Numbered from the stretch's first letter, positions 1 through 24,472 are shown. The stretch: DNA of 64,000 nucleotides from Portunus trituberculatus (GCF_017591435.1 NC_059289.1:11074426-11138425); one strand, 5' to 3'. Made by a program: numbers and translations. The notes: generated from the sequence alone by a model not told the origin.

Positions 1-180
1 GCACACAACACACACCGGGACAACAAGGTCACAACTCCTCGATTTACATCCCGTACCTACTCACTGCTAGGTGAACAAGGGCTACACGTGAAAAGAGACA
101 CAACCAAATATCTCCACTCGGCTGGGGAGTCGAACCCCGGTCCTGTGGCTTGTGAAGCCAGCGCTCTAACCACTGAGCTA

Positions 181-190
<10 letters not shown>
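1..190 (-). repeat. tRNA-derived SINE (tRNA-Val-like head), cut by window edge
   Basis: On the minus strand the sequence has a Pol III box A (TAGCTCAGTGG, plus positions 170-180) and a box B (GGTTCGACTCC, 126-136). They flank an anticodon arm whose loop reads TTCACAA, giving anticodon CAC (Val). The D, anticodon and T arms can be drawn, but the acceptor stem cannot: its 5' strand is replaced by a (CA)n array (plus 181-222, read as GT). The 3' side runs into an unrelated body that continues to position 1. This is the layout of a tRNA-derived SINE, not a working tRNA gene. Confidence 0.75.

Positions 191-222
<32 letters not shown>
181..222. repeat. (GT)n microsatellite
   Basis: Perfect GT dinucleotide array directly joined to the tRNA-like head of the SINE. 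Confidence 0.95.
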
Positions 223-230
<8 letters not shown>

Positions 231-890
231 TAAATACAATTCTCTCGCCTCTCAGTTAAAGTGCTGCACAGAATTGCCATGCCATACAGCAAAATTCAGT
301 GAAGAGCTCACATAAAGGGCAGTACGTGCTTTCATCAGTGACGCCAACATTCTTGGAAGTGGGTTATCTATTCTATGTTGTCATTTCCTGAACAGTTTGA
401 TAAAACAGTTTCACAACTTAAGGATAGATTTACACGCATTTCAGAACACATATTCAACAATACGTTGAGGAAAACTACAAAAATTATATCAGTACTCATG
501 AAAAATGCATATGGCAAGATGAAATTATACTTGATCATAAAGAACAACCTATCCATAATTCGCTGATCTTAGTAATACTCGTGAGATAAAATGCATGTTC
601 ATGTATGCCAACAATAACAAAAGTGCCCTTAAATACCACACTACCTTCTTTAGGCTGCTGCTAAATGAAGAGGTGAAGGACTGACAAGGTTAAGAAGACA
701 GACCGTAGAGTGACATTGACAGTTCAGGGAGGCCTCATCTTCACACTTCAACTTTCTGACACGAGTCTGTACACTGCATGGCCGGCACTGCCAGTAGTAT
801 GACTCTCGAGTGTTTATGTAAAGAGGCTCACACACACCCGACATTCTTCTCCCGGCACTCCTCAATGCCACACAGCTGCACAAACTCATC

Positions 891-3989
<3,099 letters not shown>

Positions 3990-3990
<1 letters not shown>

Positions 3991-4031
3991 CAGTGTAGAG
4001 GTTTGTGGTGAAGGCTTGCAATGCTTCTCTA

Positions 4032-4062
<31 letters not shown>

Positions 4063-5084
4063 TGCATGTCAGTATAGCCACCACCACTATTGTCACCACC
4101 ACCGCTACAAGACTACTGCCGTAGCAGAAGGTTGTCTGTGAAGACAGTACGCATGTATATATGTTTATGATAACTATCTGTTACTAAATATCTTATCAAT
4201 GAGACACTATACTTATACAAATACCATATGTCGATTTATTGGTTATTGCGACATCTTTCTCTTCGTTATACTGTCCAGCTTTTGTTATTTGTCAAAGCAG
4301 GAAATATCAAATTGTATCTTGTTGTACAGCGAGTGTTGGCAACTCCGCGAGGCAATAAACAAGGTGCTTAAAAGGCAGACTGTACTATTTTCTCATTCTC
4401 TATTTCTACCGCCTGATATACGAGTATTTCTGACAATAAACCAGGGTGAAAGGATACTAAGTAGAGGAATATAGACATTTTTCTATCTACATACACATCT
4501 CACTTGTTAATTATACACGAATTCATTGACTTATCTATCTGCCTACCTATCCATATATCTGTTTGTTTATCCAACTGTCCATTTCCGTATCTATCAACCC
4601 ATCAAATGGGCTTATCCATCTATCTTCACACAAGCATTTAAATACCACCACCTCCACAACTACCACTGCAAGTTCCCGCACCTGCCCACCTTCGCCCTCA
4701 TGAACAGGAGTGTGTCAGTGATAGGCGAGGGACACAACGGCTCCAATAATTGCAGCGCCATCCTTCGCCTACTGTTTCGTGTCAACCGGGGGGTCCCTGA
4801 CAACACATCCCTCCCGACGTACACGCTTTCGGACCAACGTACCACGGTTGTGGGCGTGGGGTGGAGGCGTGGGTGAGATATACGTGGTGTCAGGCTCTTA
4901 TCCGATTGCCTTTGCCTCTGTCGTTTTCATTGGTTCTCTACACACTTGTCAGGTCGCTACACGTGTACACTCGCGTACGGCAACACGCGCCTGGCCACAC
5001 GCACCACATACCTCTTACGGTACACTTCTTAGCGCCTTCGTACCGCGCGATGCTTTTTGTGCCAAGGACAGGCGCCGTTAGTCA
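3990..5084. other. No supported gene; short GT array
   Basis: Begins with a (GT)n run at about 4032-4058. The 60-116 aa open frames here (for example 4526-4876 plus, 4660-4845 minus) overlap on both strands, match nothing I recognise and lack splice-site support. Confidence 0.5.
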
Positions 5085-5345
5085 ACCAGCCAGTCAGTCA
5101 GAGTCAATCAACCAGTGTCAGTCAGTCAGTGTGTCAGTCATTCAGTCAGTTCAGTCAGTCAATCAGCCAAACAGTCACTCAGCTAGACAGTCAGTCAGTC
5201 AGTGAGTTAGTCATTCAGTCACTCAATCACTCAGTCAGTCAGTAAATCAGTCAGTCCCTCCATCAGTCAGTCAGTGAATCTATTAGTTAGACAGGTAATC
5301 TATCTGTCAGTCCGTCAATCTATCAGCCAGTCAGTCAATCAATAT
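5085..5345. repeat. Degenerate (CAGT)n / (CAAT) tandem array
   Basis: About 260 bp of imperfect tetranucleotide units, mostly CAGT with CAAT and CACT variants. Overlapping frames read Ser-Gln-Ser-Val repeats, which are artefacts of the array. It is followed by a (CAC)n tract at about 5385-5460. Confidence 0.9.
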
Positions 5346-5899
5346 TCACGATGCAAAACAAGCAAACACACCACCAATAGTTACCACCACAATCACCACA
5401 ATCACTACCACCACCACCACCACCACCAATACACAACACACGGACACCACCACCACCACCACTTTCTAAAGGTGCCTACTGATTTACTGCATTTCCACGC
5501 ATCGTTTCATCGTTGCGTATCACCTTGTAATGCGTTACGGTGCAAAAGGGTATTGTACCCACTGTTTCCTATCCGCGTGGTGTATCATCGTTGAGTGATG
5601 CAACAGTGTCATTCAGTTTCTTCCTGCAAATGTGCAGTTGTCTGCTGCCGCGTTTAGTTTTATTCATGAACATCAAATCAGTAAAAGGAAAAATGACTGA
5701 CGGCGTTGGTGGGTGTCTACACTCTATGCAAGTAGGCACATGTGCAATGGAACAACTACTGTGTTGACTGACTTAAAATCCCAGCATGTGACGGAACTGT
5801 ATCAAAACTGATTTTGAGTTTGTCTGCAATTGGGGAAAGATACTCGTGCCCGTCCACGACAACACTGAACTTGCAACGGGACAATGCCACGCTGCCCGT

Positions 5900-5902
<3 letters not shown>

Positions 5903-5932
<30 letters not shown>
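5903..5932. repeat. (AC)n microsatellite
   Basis: Short perfect AC array in otherwise unassigned sequence. Confidence 0.9.
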
Positions 5933-5933
<1 letters not shown>

Positions 5934-6519
5934 GCGAGTAGTGGTGAGTTATGTATCATTCCTTTGAGGTGACGCCGAAAGACCGACAAATGGGGGATCG
6001 AACCCGTTGCGTATCGTATTTTGACACGCAATGGTGTAGATAAGGCATTGCAAAAAACCTTACCAACTTCACATCTACAACTGTCTACAAAATTTACAAA
6101 TTTATCCACCTAATCTACAAATGGTCAATGAAATACACTACACCAGTAGCAGTCTGGTGTCTGTTGTACGTCTTGCACGCTCACTCCAAACACTTCCCTC
6201 ACTTCTTTGGCGTTAGTAGTACTGATTCCTAGAACAAGAGATGGAACAAAATAGAAATGTCGTCAACATTAATAAGTTCTGAAAAAAAATAACAAGAAAG
6301 TACAAAACCTTTTAAAATGAGACACGTGTAGATAAAAGTGTAATGCGCAAACCACAATACTCACATCATGGTCACTCAACACTATTCTGGGTTTGCTTCA
6401 GTGTAGTCATACAACTGTGGGAATAATGTAATGCCGTCCCATTCAATAGTGCATGCAGCCGCTCGCTCCCGTCCTCCTCAGTGCCTGTTGTCTTGTGGTA
6501 CACTGGCTGGGTTGGGGAA

Positions 6520-6830
6520 GCTTGCGTGGATGCACCTATATAATAGAACTGTGTGAGTGGAACCTTCCCAAACATGCGGAGTACTCCATACAAGGAGAGA
6601 TAAGGCCCTTGTACAGAGTTAGCAGTTGGAGGGGCGAGAAAAAGACATCTCAGAACAAGAGATAAAATGTGAAGTTTCCAATTAAGATTATGAGTAAAGG
6701 ACAGACCGAGGATATTCAGTGTAGGAAAGGGAGACAGTTGAGTGTTATTGAAGAAGAGGGGGACAGTTGTCTGGAAGCTTATGTTGAGTTTTGAGTCACT
6801 GAACACTAGTAAGTTTTCTGTGGCCAATCA
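6520..6830 (-). mobile_element. Non-LTR retrotransposon fragment (end of reverse transcriptase ORF)
   Basis: The minus-strand frame contains LNILGLSFTHNLNWKLHI and NTQLSPFP, the thumb-like C-terminal part of a LINE reverse transcriptase whose other pieces occur at 7230-7525, 11.3 kb, 36.6-38.2 kb, 38.7-40.5 kb and 61.5 kb. The downstream part is frameshifted (TANSVQGPYLSLYGVLRMF). It is broken and not functional. Confidence 0.75.
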
Positions 6831-6869
6831 CAAATCTTAGAAAGTTCAGAAGTCAGGCGGTTTGTGGCA

Positions 6870-7245
6870 TCCCTGCCTTAATATGCTCTCAAAATATGCC
6901 AAGCTATCTTGAAATGCCCTCAAACATGCCAGACTATCTTAAAATGTCCTCAAAACATGCCAAACTGTCTTATATTGCCCTCAAAACATGTCAAACTGTC
7001 TTAAAATGCCCTCCAAACATGCCAAACTATCTTAAAATGTCCTCATAAGATGCCAAGCTGTCTTAAAATACCCTCAAAACATGTCACGCTATCTTAAAAT
7101 GCCCTCAAACATGCCAAACGTCTTAAAATGCCCTCAAAACATGCCAAACTGCCTTAAAATGTCCTCAAAACATGTCAAACTGTCTTAAAATGCCCTAAAA
7201 TACATCAAACTGCCTTAAAATGCCTTCAAAATATGTCAAACTGTC
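6870..7245. repeat. 31-bp minisatellite, about 12 copies
   Basis: Tandem units with consensus CTTAAAATGCCCTCAAAACA followed by TGCCAAACTGT (31 bp), with single-base changes and small indels between units. It lies between two LINE fragments. Confidence 0.9.
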
Positions 7246-7523
7246 TTAACTCTTGTGTTAGAGAGTTGGTCAGAATAGGGATGAGAGGAAGAAGAAAGCC
7301 TTGGGCAGTTAGGCCGCAGGAGGGGAGGCATGAAGTTAGCCAAATCAATAAAGCAGTTAGCATGAAAATCGTTATAAAAGATAACAAGAGATGCAACATT
7401 CCGGTAGTGAGAAAGAGGCTGAAGACAGTCAGTCAGAGGAGGGGAATTGATGAGACGAAAAGCTTTTGATTCTACCCTATATAATAAAGCTATATGAGTG
7501 GAGTTCCCCTCAAACATGCGAAT

Positions 7524-7525
<2 letters not shown>
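7230..7525 (-). mobile_element. LINE fragment (ORF2 C-terminus)
   Basis: The minus frame reads THIALLYRVESKAFRLINS and PPLTDCLQPLSHYRNVASL, then a Cys/Pro-rich tail ending SHPYSDQLSNTRVKT. This is the same C-terminal LINE segment seen at 40.05-40.4 and 61.5-61.9 kb. It begins exactly where a GA array ends on its 5' side. Confidence 0.8.

Positions 7526-7526
<1 letters not shown>

Positions 7527-7593
<67 letters not shown>
7527..7593. repeat. (GA)n microsatellite
   Basis: GA array at the left border of repeat copy 2, homologous in position to the longer array at 1453-1673. Confidence 0.95.
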
Positions 7594-7594
<1 letters not shown>

Positions 7595-7696
7595 AAACAA
7601 ACCTTAACACGAAAACAAAACAATAAAATACAAATAACATTCACAGCTATAGCAGCAAACACTAGAAAAAAAAAACAACAAGCATCACAATCTTAC

Positions 7697-7888
7697 GCAC
7701 TAACATTTCCAGGGTAAAAAAGTGAGATACAGCTGCCTCCTCCGCATTCTTAGTGAACAGCTGCAGGCAGTCAGCTCGGTCCATGCCAAGGAATATACAG
7801 AATCCTTGGTCCATGCTATGGCTGACCTACGCGGTGAACTCATCGCCCATAGCCTCCACCATGCCCAGCTCACTCAGCCCTTCGTCAC
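7697..7888 (-). pseudogene. Decayed copy of the lectin-like exon
   Basis: Homologous to 1729-1886, with a CAG acceptor preserved at the 5' side and a GTAAG-like donor at the 3' side. The aligned frame has an in-frame TAG at 7829-7827, an insertion of about 30 bp after it, and a frameshift after LFTK, so the exon can no longer encode the same peptide. Confidence 0.55.
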
Positions 7889-10049
7889 CTGCACACAAAA
7901 CGGGTACTTGCTGATGAAAGACATCTTTTATAAGGGCCCATTCCCACTGAGGCTGCCTGTTTAAGCCTAAAAACCCATTAAAAGCACCTCGTATAAATTA
8001 AAATCACTCTTACCTACCCCTAAACACACACAAACCCCTTAAAAACTCAATGATATCCCAAAACACACTAAAACACAATGCAACAGCTCAAAACGCCTCA
8101 AAATCCACAACACTCACTAGAAATACTCAATATATACTCAAATCACCCCCCTCCACACAAAAAAGACCACTAATAAACAGCTACAACACTTAAAACACGC
8201 ATAACTAACATAAAACACATTCAAAACACTCAAAAGTTTCCAAAACACACTCAAAACACACTCAAGTACTCAAACATACCTCCACACCACATTCATGATA
8301 CGTAAAATATACCTGAAAGATCTAAGACACACTGAAAACGCACGAAATGCACCTAAAACGTACTTCAAACATCTCGAACATTACTTTATTACACCCCAAG
8401 TATGTACATCCCAAACCAACAAAATGCATTATAAAGACCGTTCACATTAAATGGGACACTTATCTAAATATTACCGCTTGGTTCCTTCTCCTATTCCGTC
8501 TCTATTTATCATTTCTTATTCGTCCTCCTCCTTTTTTCTCCTTTTTTTTTTTTCCTTCTCTTGCTTCCATCTATACGTCTGAGCCTAGAAGCACATCAAA
8601 ACACTAGATATTAGACAAAATATTGAGGAAATGGAAGGTGACTTAAGTATTGTAGCTTGGTTGCTCCTCATCTTCCTCCTCCCTTTCTCCTTCCTTCCTC
8701 CTTATCCTCCTTTCTTCTTTCTTTCTTTCTTTTGCTACTAATATCTACACACCTGAACCTAGAAACACACGAAGCTACGAAGAAATTACTAGATATTAGG
8801 CAAAATATTGACGAACTCTGGAGTTGGGAGACAGAGAGGCGCCACCCCTAGGCTATGGTGAGTCACCACCTGGGCTGTGGTTATCAGAGAAAACGGGAAC
8901 AGGGTTGACTCAGCTAAATTCCGTAAATCATTTGATTTAAAAAGTGACTTATAGAAAAAAACGAAGCCATGACCGAATGCCTGATATTTTATGACGCGAT
9001 AAATACTTAAACTAATATTCAAAATATCAAAACAACTCCAGCTTAGCTGGTTAAAAAAAAAATGTAGAAATTATTTACGTAAAAATAAAAATAAATAAAT
9101 AAATAAATAAACCTATAATTCTCCTAAAATTCTTTGTAAAGTCAAGCTATTTTCACTTGGAGAGTACTTTAACACATTTCACGGAGTCTGAGCTATCTTT
9201 TAAGGCATTCTACAACAAATTAGACCGAGAAGCAGAAACGTGAGCAAATAAAATAAAGAAAAACAAGAACTAGGTTTAACAGTACCAAACACCATTTCAA
9301 AGTTCACTATTTCACTCAATAAATTGATTTCACACTTAAAAGAGCATAGGTGATTCTTTTGATACCATAAAGGCCCACTTATAGCTTGAAGTAAAAGCTC
9401 AAAATGAGAAATTGAAATTAATTGATCATTAGAAAGGCTTTTGTAAACATCATAAAACACCACCAAATACCACATATTTACCCAACACAGGAACAGAACA
9501 CACTTAATACACGACGAAGCATTTAGAGAAACCATGAAAACAAATCATGGAAGCGTAATATTACTGTTAGGAATTATATGAAAAAATGTATATGACCCCG
9601 CAGGCTGCCTGAGTGGATGGTGATCGCTGGGGAACGAGGGAGGGAGGCAAAATCCGGAAGCAGTGGTGGCGCAACCTCCTTTATTATCTCGCCACACCAA
9701 AACTAAGCCTAATAGGGAATTTTTTACCATGGGATATGAAATTCTAAACTAGTGGCTGCATTCTGACACATGTTTGGCTTACAATAAGTGAAGGAAGCAA
9801 ATATCAGCTGTTTATGCTGACGTCTTGCTTCTATAATTGACGTTATACCTATTACCTTTTTAGTATTTGCGTACTGTTTTCATTTCATATGTAAAGGAAA
9901 CCCAAAAATAAGTGAATGGCATTGTAAATACCTTTAATAGACAATAATAAGCTAGTGTGGAGAATTGTGGTGAGGGTTTGCACTGCTTCTCTTGCTGCTT
10001 GGTGCTTGGTAATGCATAACCAATTGTTAGTGATATAACAACACTTCAC

Positions 10050-10052
<3 letters not shown>

Positions 10053-10141
<89 letters not shown>
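10053..10141. repeat. (GT)n microsatellite
   Basis: About 44 perfect GT units. Beyond it, 10230-10500 is a (CCA/GGT)-rich low-complexity tract, and the 72-86 aa proline-rich frames over it are artefacts. Confidence 0.95.
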
Positions 10142-10142
<1 letters not shown>

Positions 10143-10809
10143 CTGGATGTGTGTGTGGGTGTTTTGAATGGGTTTTCGAATGTGTTCAGTATATAAGAGT
10201 GTCTTTTGAGTATTAATTGTGTTGGTGTGTATGGATGAGTATAGCTCACCGCCCCCACCATCACTGTTACCACCATCACCACTTGACCACTACTGCCGCT
10301 TTCCACTCCATTGACTCACCCATACACTGAGCAGGTGGAGCTGGTGGGGTAGGTGGAGAAGGTGGAGATGGAGCGGTATGCGTATTGGCAGGACTTGTAG
10401 CTTGAGGCTGGTAGTGAAATGGACGCCTGGTGGTGGTGGTGGTGGCGGTGGTGATGGGTGAGAGTAAGATGGAAGCAGGGAGGGTGGGGGTGGTTGGGGA
10501 GATTTCATTTGATCTGATACGCTTATTCACAAATCGGGAAGTACAAACATATGATGCAGTAAAGCAAAGTAAGGTATATCGGCCTACATATAATCTGTGA
10601 ATGAGACTTGTGGCAAGACCCTATACAGTGGTCTCGGTGCTTAAGGTTAACGTGATGTCGACACTTTAGAGGTAAGCAATGCAGTTAGCGATTGAAACAC
10701 ATCAACACACATACTCGTACAAACATTAGCGGAGTTCAATTAAGATACAATGTTACAGAAGGTAGCTAAGGAGTACTGTTATATTAGTGTTTTTAACCTA
10801 CTCATTACT

Positions 10810-11060
10810 TCATATACGTCCACCAACACCCATTTGGACGCCCACAGCACCACACACACCTATGATACTCCACCCATTACCTTACATATGCCCACCAACA
10901 TCCACTAGAACGCCCACCAGCACACCAACACGCCCACAGCATCACACACGCTCATGACAGCCTATCCATTACCTCGCATACGCCCACCAACACCCATTAA
11001 TACGCCTACTAGCACACCAACACACCCATAGCATCACACACGCCCATCACCACGTCTGCC
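10810..11060. repeat. Minisatellite of about 80-90 bp units, three copies
   Basis: Three imperfect units containing CGCCCACCAACACCCATT...ACACCAACACGCCCACAGCATCACACACGCYCAT. No gene is seen in 10.5-11.1 kb apart from this. Confidence 0.7.
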
Positions 11061-11310
11061 TATCCAAAACAGCTTTCTCCATCCTGAAATAGTACAATTT
11101 CCTGAGGATGTTATCTATCAACTTATCTCCATGCTAAAGTTTTCCCTACCTCCCACAAACTCTATCCCCAGTTTTACCTATATTCTTCTAGTCTATCCCT
11201 TCAATGATTTCGCTCTCTGTCTTACACTGCTACTTAATTTTCTCTACTTTGCTACTTCTGTCATTATTTTCCCTTCCATTCACTGGCTTCTACTCAGCTC
11301 ATTCCTACTC

Positions 11311-11674
11311 ACTCATAAGTCACGCACACATACACACACACAGTCTTATCAATTCCTCTCCTCTGGCTGACTGTCTTCAGCCTCTTTCTCACCACCAGAA
11401 TGTTGCATCTCTTGCTATCTTCTACCGATATTTGAATAAGAAAAAAAAACTTGGATATGAAATCAAGATCTAGAGAAGTATAACCCGATGTTTGGTACTA
11501 CAGGGACCAGTCTTATCAATTCCTCTCCTCTGGCTGACTGTCTTCAGCCTCTTTCTCACCACCAGAATGTTGCATCTCTTGCTATCTTCTACCGATATTT
11601 GAATAAGAAAAAAAAACTTGGATATAAAATCAAGATCTAGAGAAGTATAACCCGATGTTTGGTACTACAGGGAC
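11311..11674 (+). repeat. 167-bp tandem duplication containing LINE C-terminal sequence
   Basis: The block starting CAGTCTTATCAATTCCTCTC at 11341 recurs almost exactly at 11508 (period 167 bp). Each unit holds the LINE motif LADCLQPLSHHQNVASLAIFYRY on the plus strand, then a poly-A, and ends GATGTTTGGTACTACAGGGA. The last words also mark the left border of the fax segmental duplication at about 19.19 kb. Confidence 0.85.
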
Positions 11675-11885
11675 GTGCTACGTGATTCTATACAAGGAAG
11701 ATGAAAAAACAAAGAGAATGATCTATCTTTCTCTTTCTCTTTCAGGAAACACATCGGTAGGGAAAATTTACACTTATATTGACTGTATGGAGGGAAAGAA
11801 ATCATATCTGCCAGCATCTTCCTATGGCTCCACTGTAATTGCTGGAGGAGGACTGAAGGCACGGGGCTCATCCCTGATGGAGGCG

Positions 11886-16686
<4,801 letters not shown>

Positions 16687-16735
16687 CTTCACCGAGCTGG
16701 AAACAAAATGCTTTGCTCATGAGGTTTACCAGCGC

Positions 16736-16737
<2 letters not shown>

Positions 16738-16767
<30 letters not shown>
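16738..16767. repeat. (AC)n microsatellite
   Basis: AC array just upstream of fax-A coding exon 1. In copy B the same place has a shorter AC run followed by a tRNA-like head. Confidence 0.9.
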
Positions 16768-16769
<2 letters not shown>

Positions 16770-17311
16770 ATTACTTGAGTAAGCTGGAAGAAGGAAACAA
16801 AATGAAATCATAATGTGCAAATATGACAGATAAAGAATGAAATGTAACAAGAATAAAGGAAATAACATGCTGTTTTCTAAATGAAAGAGAATGTTCTCTT
16901 TGAGGGAGAGGTGGCTGAAAATGATAAACAAATACATAAAAGAAAATGTGATAAAGAGTTAGATATGGAAAACTATATGTTCAATTCAGTCTTGCGAAAA
17001 TGCAAATAGAATATAGAATACAATAACGGCAACACCACCGCCACCCAAAACAACAACAATAACAACAACAACAACAACAACAGCAACAAAACTGATATGA
17101 CGAATTAATTTTTGTTTATTTCATTTAACTTTTTTTATTAGTAAATTTTATCGTTCACCCGCGGTTGTGTATAATCACGTACAGTAATACGACGACACGT
17201 GCGTGCAAAGTTATCACCAAACTAGCTACCAGTTACTGCCTTCAACACACAAGGATGTAGAATACTCGCACTTAGGACATCTCGTAATTGCACAATTGTC
17301 ATCCTTAATCA

Positions 17312-17364
<53 letters not shown>
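17312..17364. repeat. (CT)n microsatellite in fax-A first intron
   Basis: CT array; the homologous array in copy B is at about 24265-24292. Confidence 0.95.
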
Positions 17365-17367
<3 letters not shown>

Positions 17368-17537
17368 ACCTATAGAGTGTTCTGTTTATTTCTCTTATTA
17401 AGGCTGTTCTACACTGACTACAGACTTAATTGGCCGTCAAAGTCCAGGACCTAATAATTTATAGTACTTACATCCATCCACTCCGCCACTAAACAACAGT
17501 CACTGATCCCTACAACCATCATGCAAGGACAACTTAC

Positions 17538-17600
17538 CTTACGGTTGGCGGACGGTGTCTATGCTGTCTGCTGGCGGGGTCTTAACTCGCTCATAACAAA
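17538..17600 (-). other. fax: Probable noncoding 5' exon of fax-A
   Basis: On the minus strand the conserved block ends in CGTAAG followed by a GTAAGTTG donor at 17537. It matches copy B, which also ends in a consensus donor, and no long frame crosses it. I infer a 5' UTR exon; its upstream limit is not visible. Confidence 0.5.
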
Positions 17601-18760
17601 CCTTGAAAGGAGGGAAAAAAAAAAAAATACGAACTGATAACTGCAGGCGTTACATCTGCCACGCACCACCACCATGCACCACTATTCGTCTCTGACTATG
17701 GACAAATATGATGAGAGGAGAATTCATGACATTAACCATCTATGTAAGGATTTGTTTGTTTACTTTCATTCACTGCAGATGGAGACCTTTTTTTTTTAGC
17801 ATCATTGTGGCATTTCCGCCTCTTTTATTATATCACATATGGCTCTGATATTATGATGTTTGCTGTGATCGGGAGTTGTTGTTGCTATAGAGAGTAATGT
17901 ACGTAAGTGTGACCAGTGACTGTGTTGTGGTGGGAAAGTCTCTTGTATGGGCGAGTATTCATTCCGGGATGACTTTATCTAATGACTTTCGATTAAAGTA
18001 GCAGTGAGAGCCTTGCTGACTCATAATGACGGTAACTCTCGCGCCGATCCTGAGAGAGAGAGAGAGAGAGAGAGAGTGTGTGTGTGAAAGTCAAGGAGCC
18101 CGTAAGCAACCGTTATGACTGATGCATTATCTGTTTGCAAAGAACTTGATCGAACGTCGATTGTGGGTGGGGAGGAGGACGTGATAGACATGTCCCCATC
18201 ATAGTTTTTGCACTGTAGTCACAAAACTGCACCGACAGTCATAAAATAATGTAGCAGACCACAATACGTGCAGAGAAGCCAGGGACACACGCAGAGTGGG
18301 ATGGGCTGCAACAGAGGATGATGGGAAAGGAAAATCAACACTGAAGTAAAGTTAAAATTAATTAGTTTTTAATTCCGGTATTTACCTTGATATGCTCTCC
18401 AGAGTGTGGAATGAGACAGGTGTGAGGATGAGGAAAGCCAGCTTGTGACACCAGTAATAGTCATCAGTAAGAGGGAAAATGTCAAATGGGGACACAAGGA
18501 TTATTACAGTACATACGGTATCTATTCAACACAGAACAAATTTCTTACAGGTGATGATATTCTGTATTTGAGTGGTTGCTGGTTACTGGTTGCTGGCATC
18601 AAACTCAGCTGGAATGCAGAGGAGTCTAATTGTTGTCTACGATTCCGACAATAAATTAATGTCTAAATATTTTCCCCAAACTTGATAGCTTACTTCTTGT
18701 GGTGCACGTGCGAGTATGTTGCTGTGTGTGTACCTTCAGGTGGTTACACTTCCCCTGATG

Positions 18761-18764
<4 letters not shown>

Positions 18765-18832
<68 letters not shown>
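18765..18832. repeat. (GA)n microsatellite between the two fax units
   Basis: Perfect GA array in the 500-bp spacer (18650-19190) between the duplicated segments. The spacer holds no supported gene. Confidence 0.95.
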
Positions 18833-18835
<3 letters not shown>

Positions 18836-19401
18836 CATATTGCTTGGATCAATAAAATATATCCACTCGTGCTAGAGAAAATGTATTAATGTTAACAAAG
18901 ATCCGTAAGACAACCATGTTTATGCACACTCGTAAGGAAGAGTAGGAAAAATGTACCATACTTGACGAATAGATTGGACAAAAAGGAAAGTAGAAATAAA
19001 AGAAATCTGAGGATAGGAAGAGAAAAACACAGGCAAAGTCATGAGAAATAGGGAAAAGAACCACAAATCGCAATCGGAAGGAAAAGTATATAAGAAAGAT
19101 GGAGTAGAAGAGAGATAGAGAGAAGGAATTTGAAGAAGAAAGAACTTGTATATGAAATATAGTAGATGCAATGAAGAAAAACGCAATGTTTGGTACTACG
19201 GAACTTATTTCTTCATTCTATACAAGTAAAATGAAAAGATCTATCTTTCTCTTTCTCTTTCAGGACACACATCGGTAGAGAAAATTTACAATAATATTGA
19301 CTGTGGAGGGAAAGAAATCATATATGCCAGCATCATCCTATGGCTCCACTGTAACTGATAGAGGAGGACTGAAGACACGGGGCTGATAACAGATGGAGGC
19401 G

Positions 19402-23877
<4,476 letters not shown>

Positions 23878-23943
23878 CTTCACCGAGCTGGAAATAAAAT
23901 GCATTGTACATGAGGTTTACCAGCGCCTCGACACACACACACA

Positions 23944-24017
23944 CCGTAGTGCAATGGTTAGTACACTCGGCTCACAACCAAAATGCCCTAGTTCAAGTCC
24001 CTACCACCAGAACCGCC
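23944..24017 (+). repeat. tRNA-Val-like SINE head
   Basis: Box A TAGTGCAATGG fits TRGYNNARNGG, and box B AGTTCAAGTCC is one base off consensus. The anticodon loop CTCACAA gives CAC (Val). The stem is decayed (CTCGG against CCAAA). As in the element at 1-190, the 5' acceptor strand is replaced by a CA array (23931-23943). The element is absent from fax copy A. Confidence 0.65.
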
Positions 24018-24260
24018 ACCACCACCACCAACGACAACAACAAAACCAATACATGAGTGAGGTTATTTCATTTCATTTAACTTTTTTCATTAGTAAATAA
24101 TATCGCTCACTTGTGTAGTTATATAAGCACGTACAGTAATACGACGACACGTACATGTACGTGCAAAGTTATCACCAAAGTAGCTACCACTGCCTTCAAC
24201 ACAACGAAATAGAATGAATACTCGCACCTTAGGACATCTCGTCATCGCCATCCTTAGTCC

Positions 24261-24294
<34 letters not shown>

Positions 24295-24472
24295 AGCTAT
24301 AACGTGTTCTTCAGTTTGCTCCTCATAATATAAAGACTACTCTACACTGACTACAAACTTGATGGGCAATTAAAGTTCCATATATAATAATTTCCAGTAC
24401 TTACATCCACTCCGCCACTAAACAACAGAATATGAGAACCACTGATCACTGTAGCCATCAAAGACAACTCAC

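Larger units (their letters stand above)
7527..9980. repeat. Copy 2 of the 2.4 kb repeat
   Basis: Same order of landmarks as copy 1, with many substitutions and small indels. It includes the decayed lectin-like exon (7697-7888), the A/C-rich block, two C/T-rich tracts and the common tail that stops just before a GT array. Confidence 0.8.

Noticed and set aside
126..190. Functional tRNA-Val gene
   Set aside because: The acceptor stem cannot form; the 5' strand is a CA array and the body continues as a SINE.
4526..5205. Possible exons in overlapping 60-116 codon frames
   Set aside because: Both strands open, no recognisable motif, no consistent splice sites.
5990..6050. Second Pol III element suggested by GGTTCGATCCC on the minus strand
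   Set aside because: Box B is good, but no box A or anticodon arm is found at the right distance.
10046..10530. Proline/threonine-rich small proteins
   Set aside because: They derive from GT and GGT low-complexity DNA.
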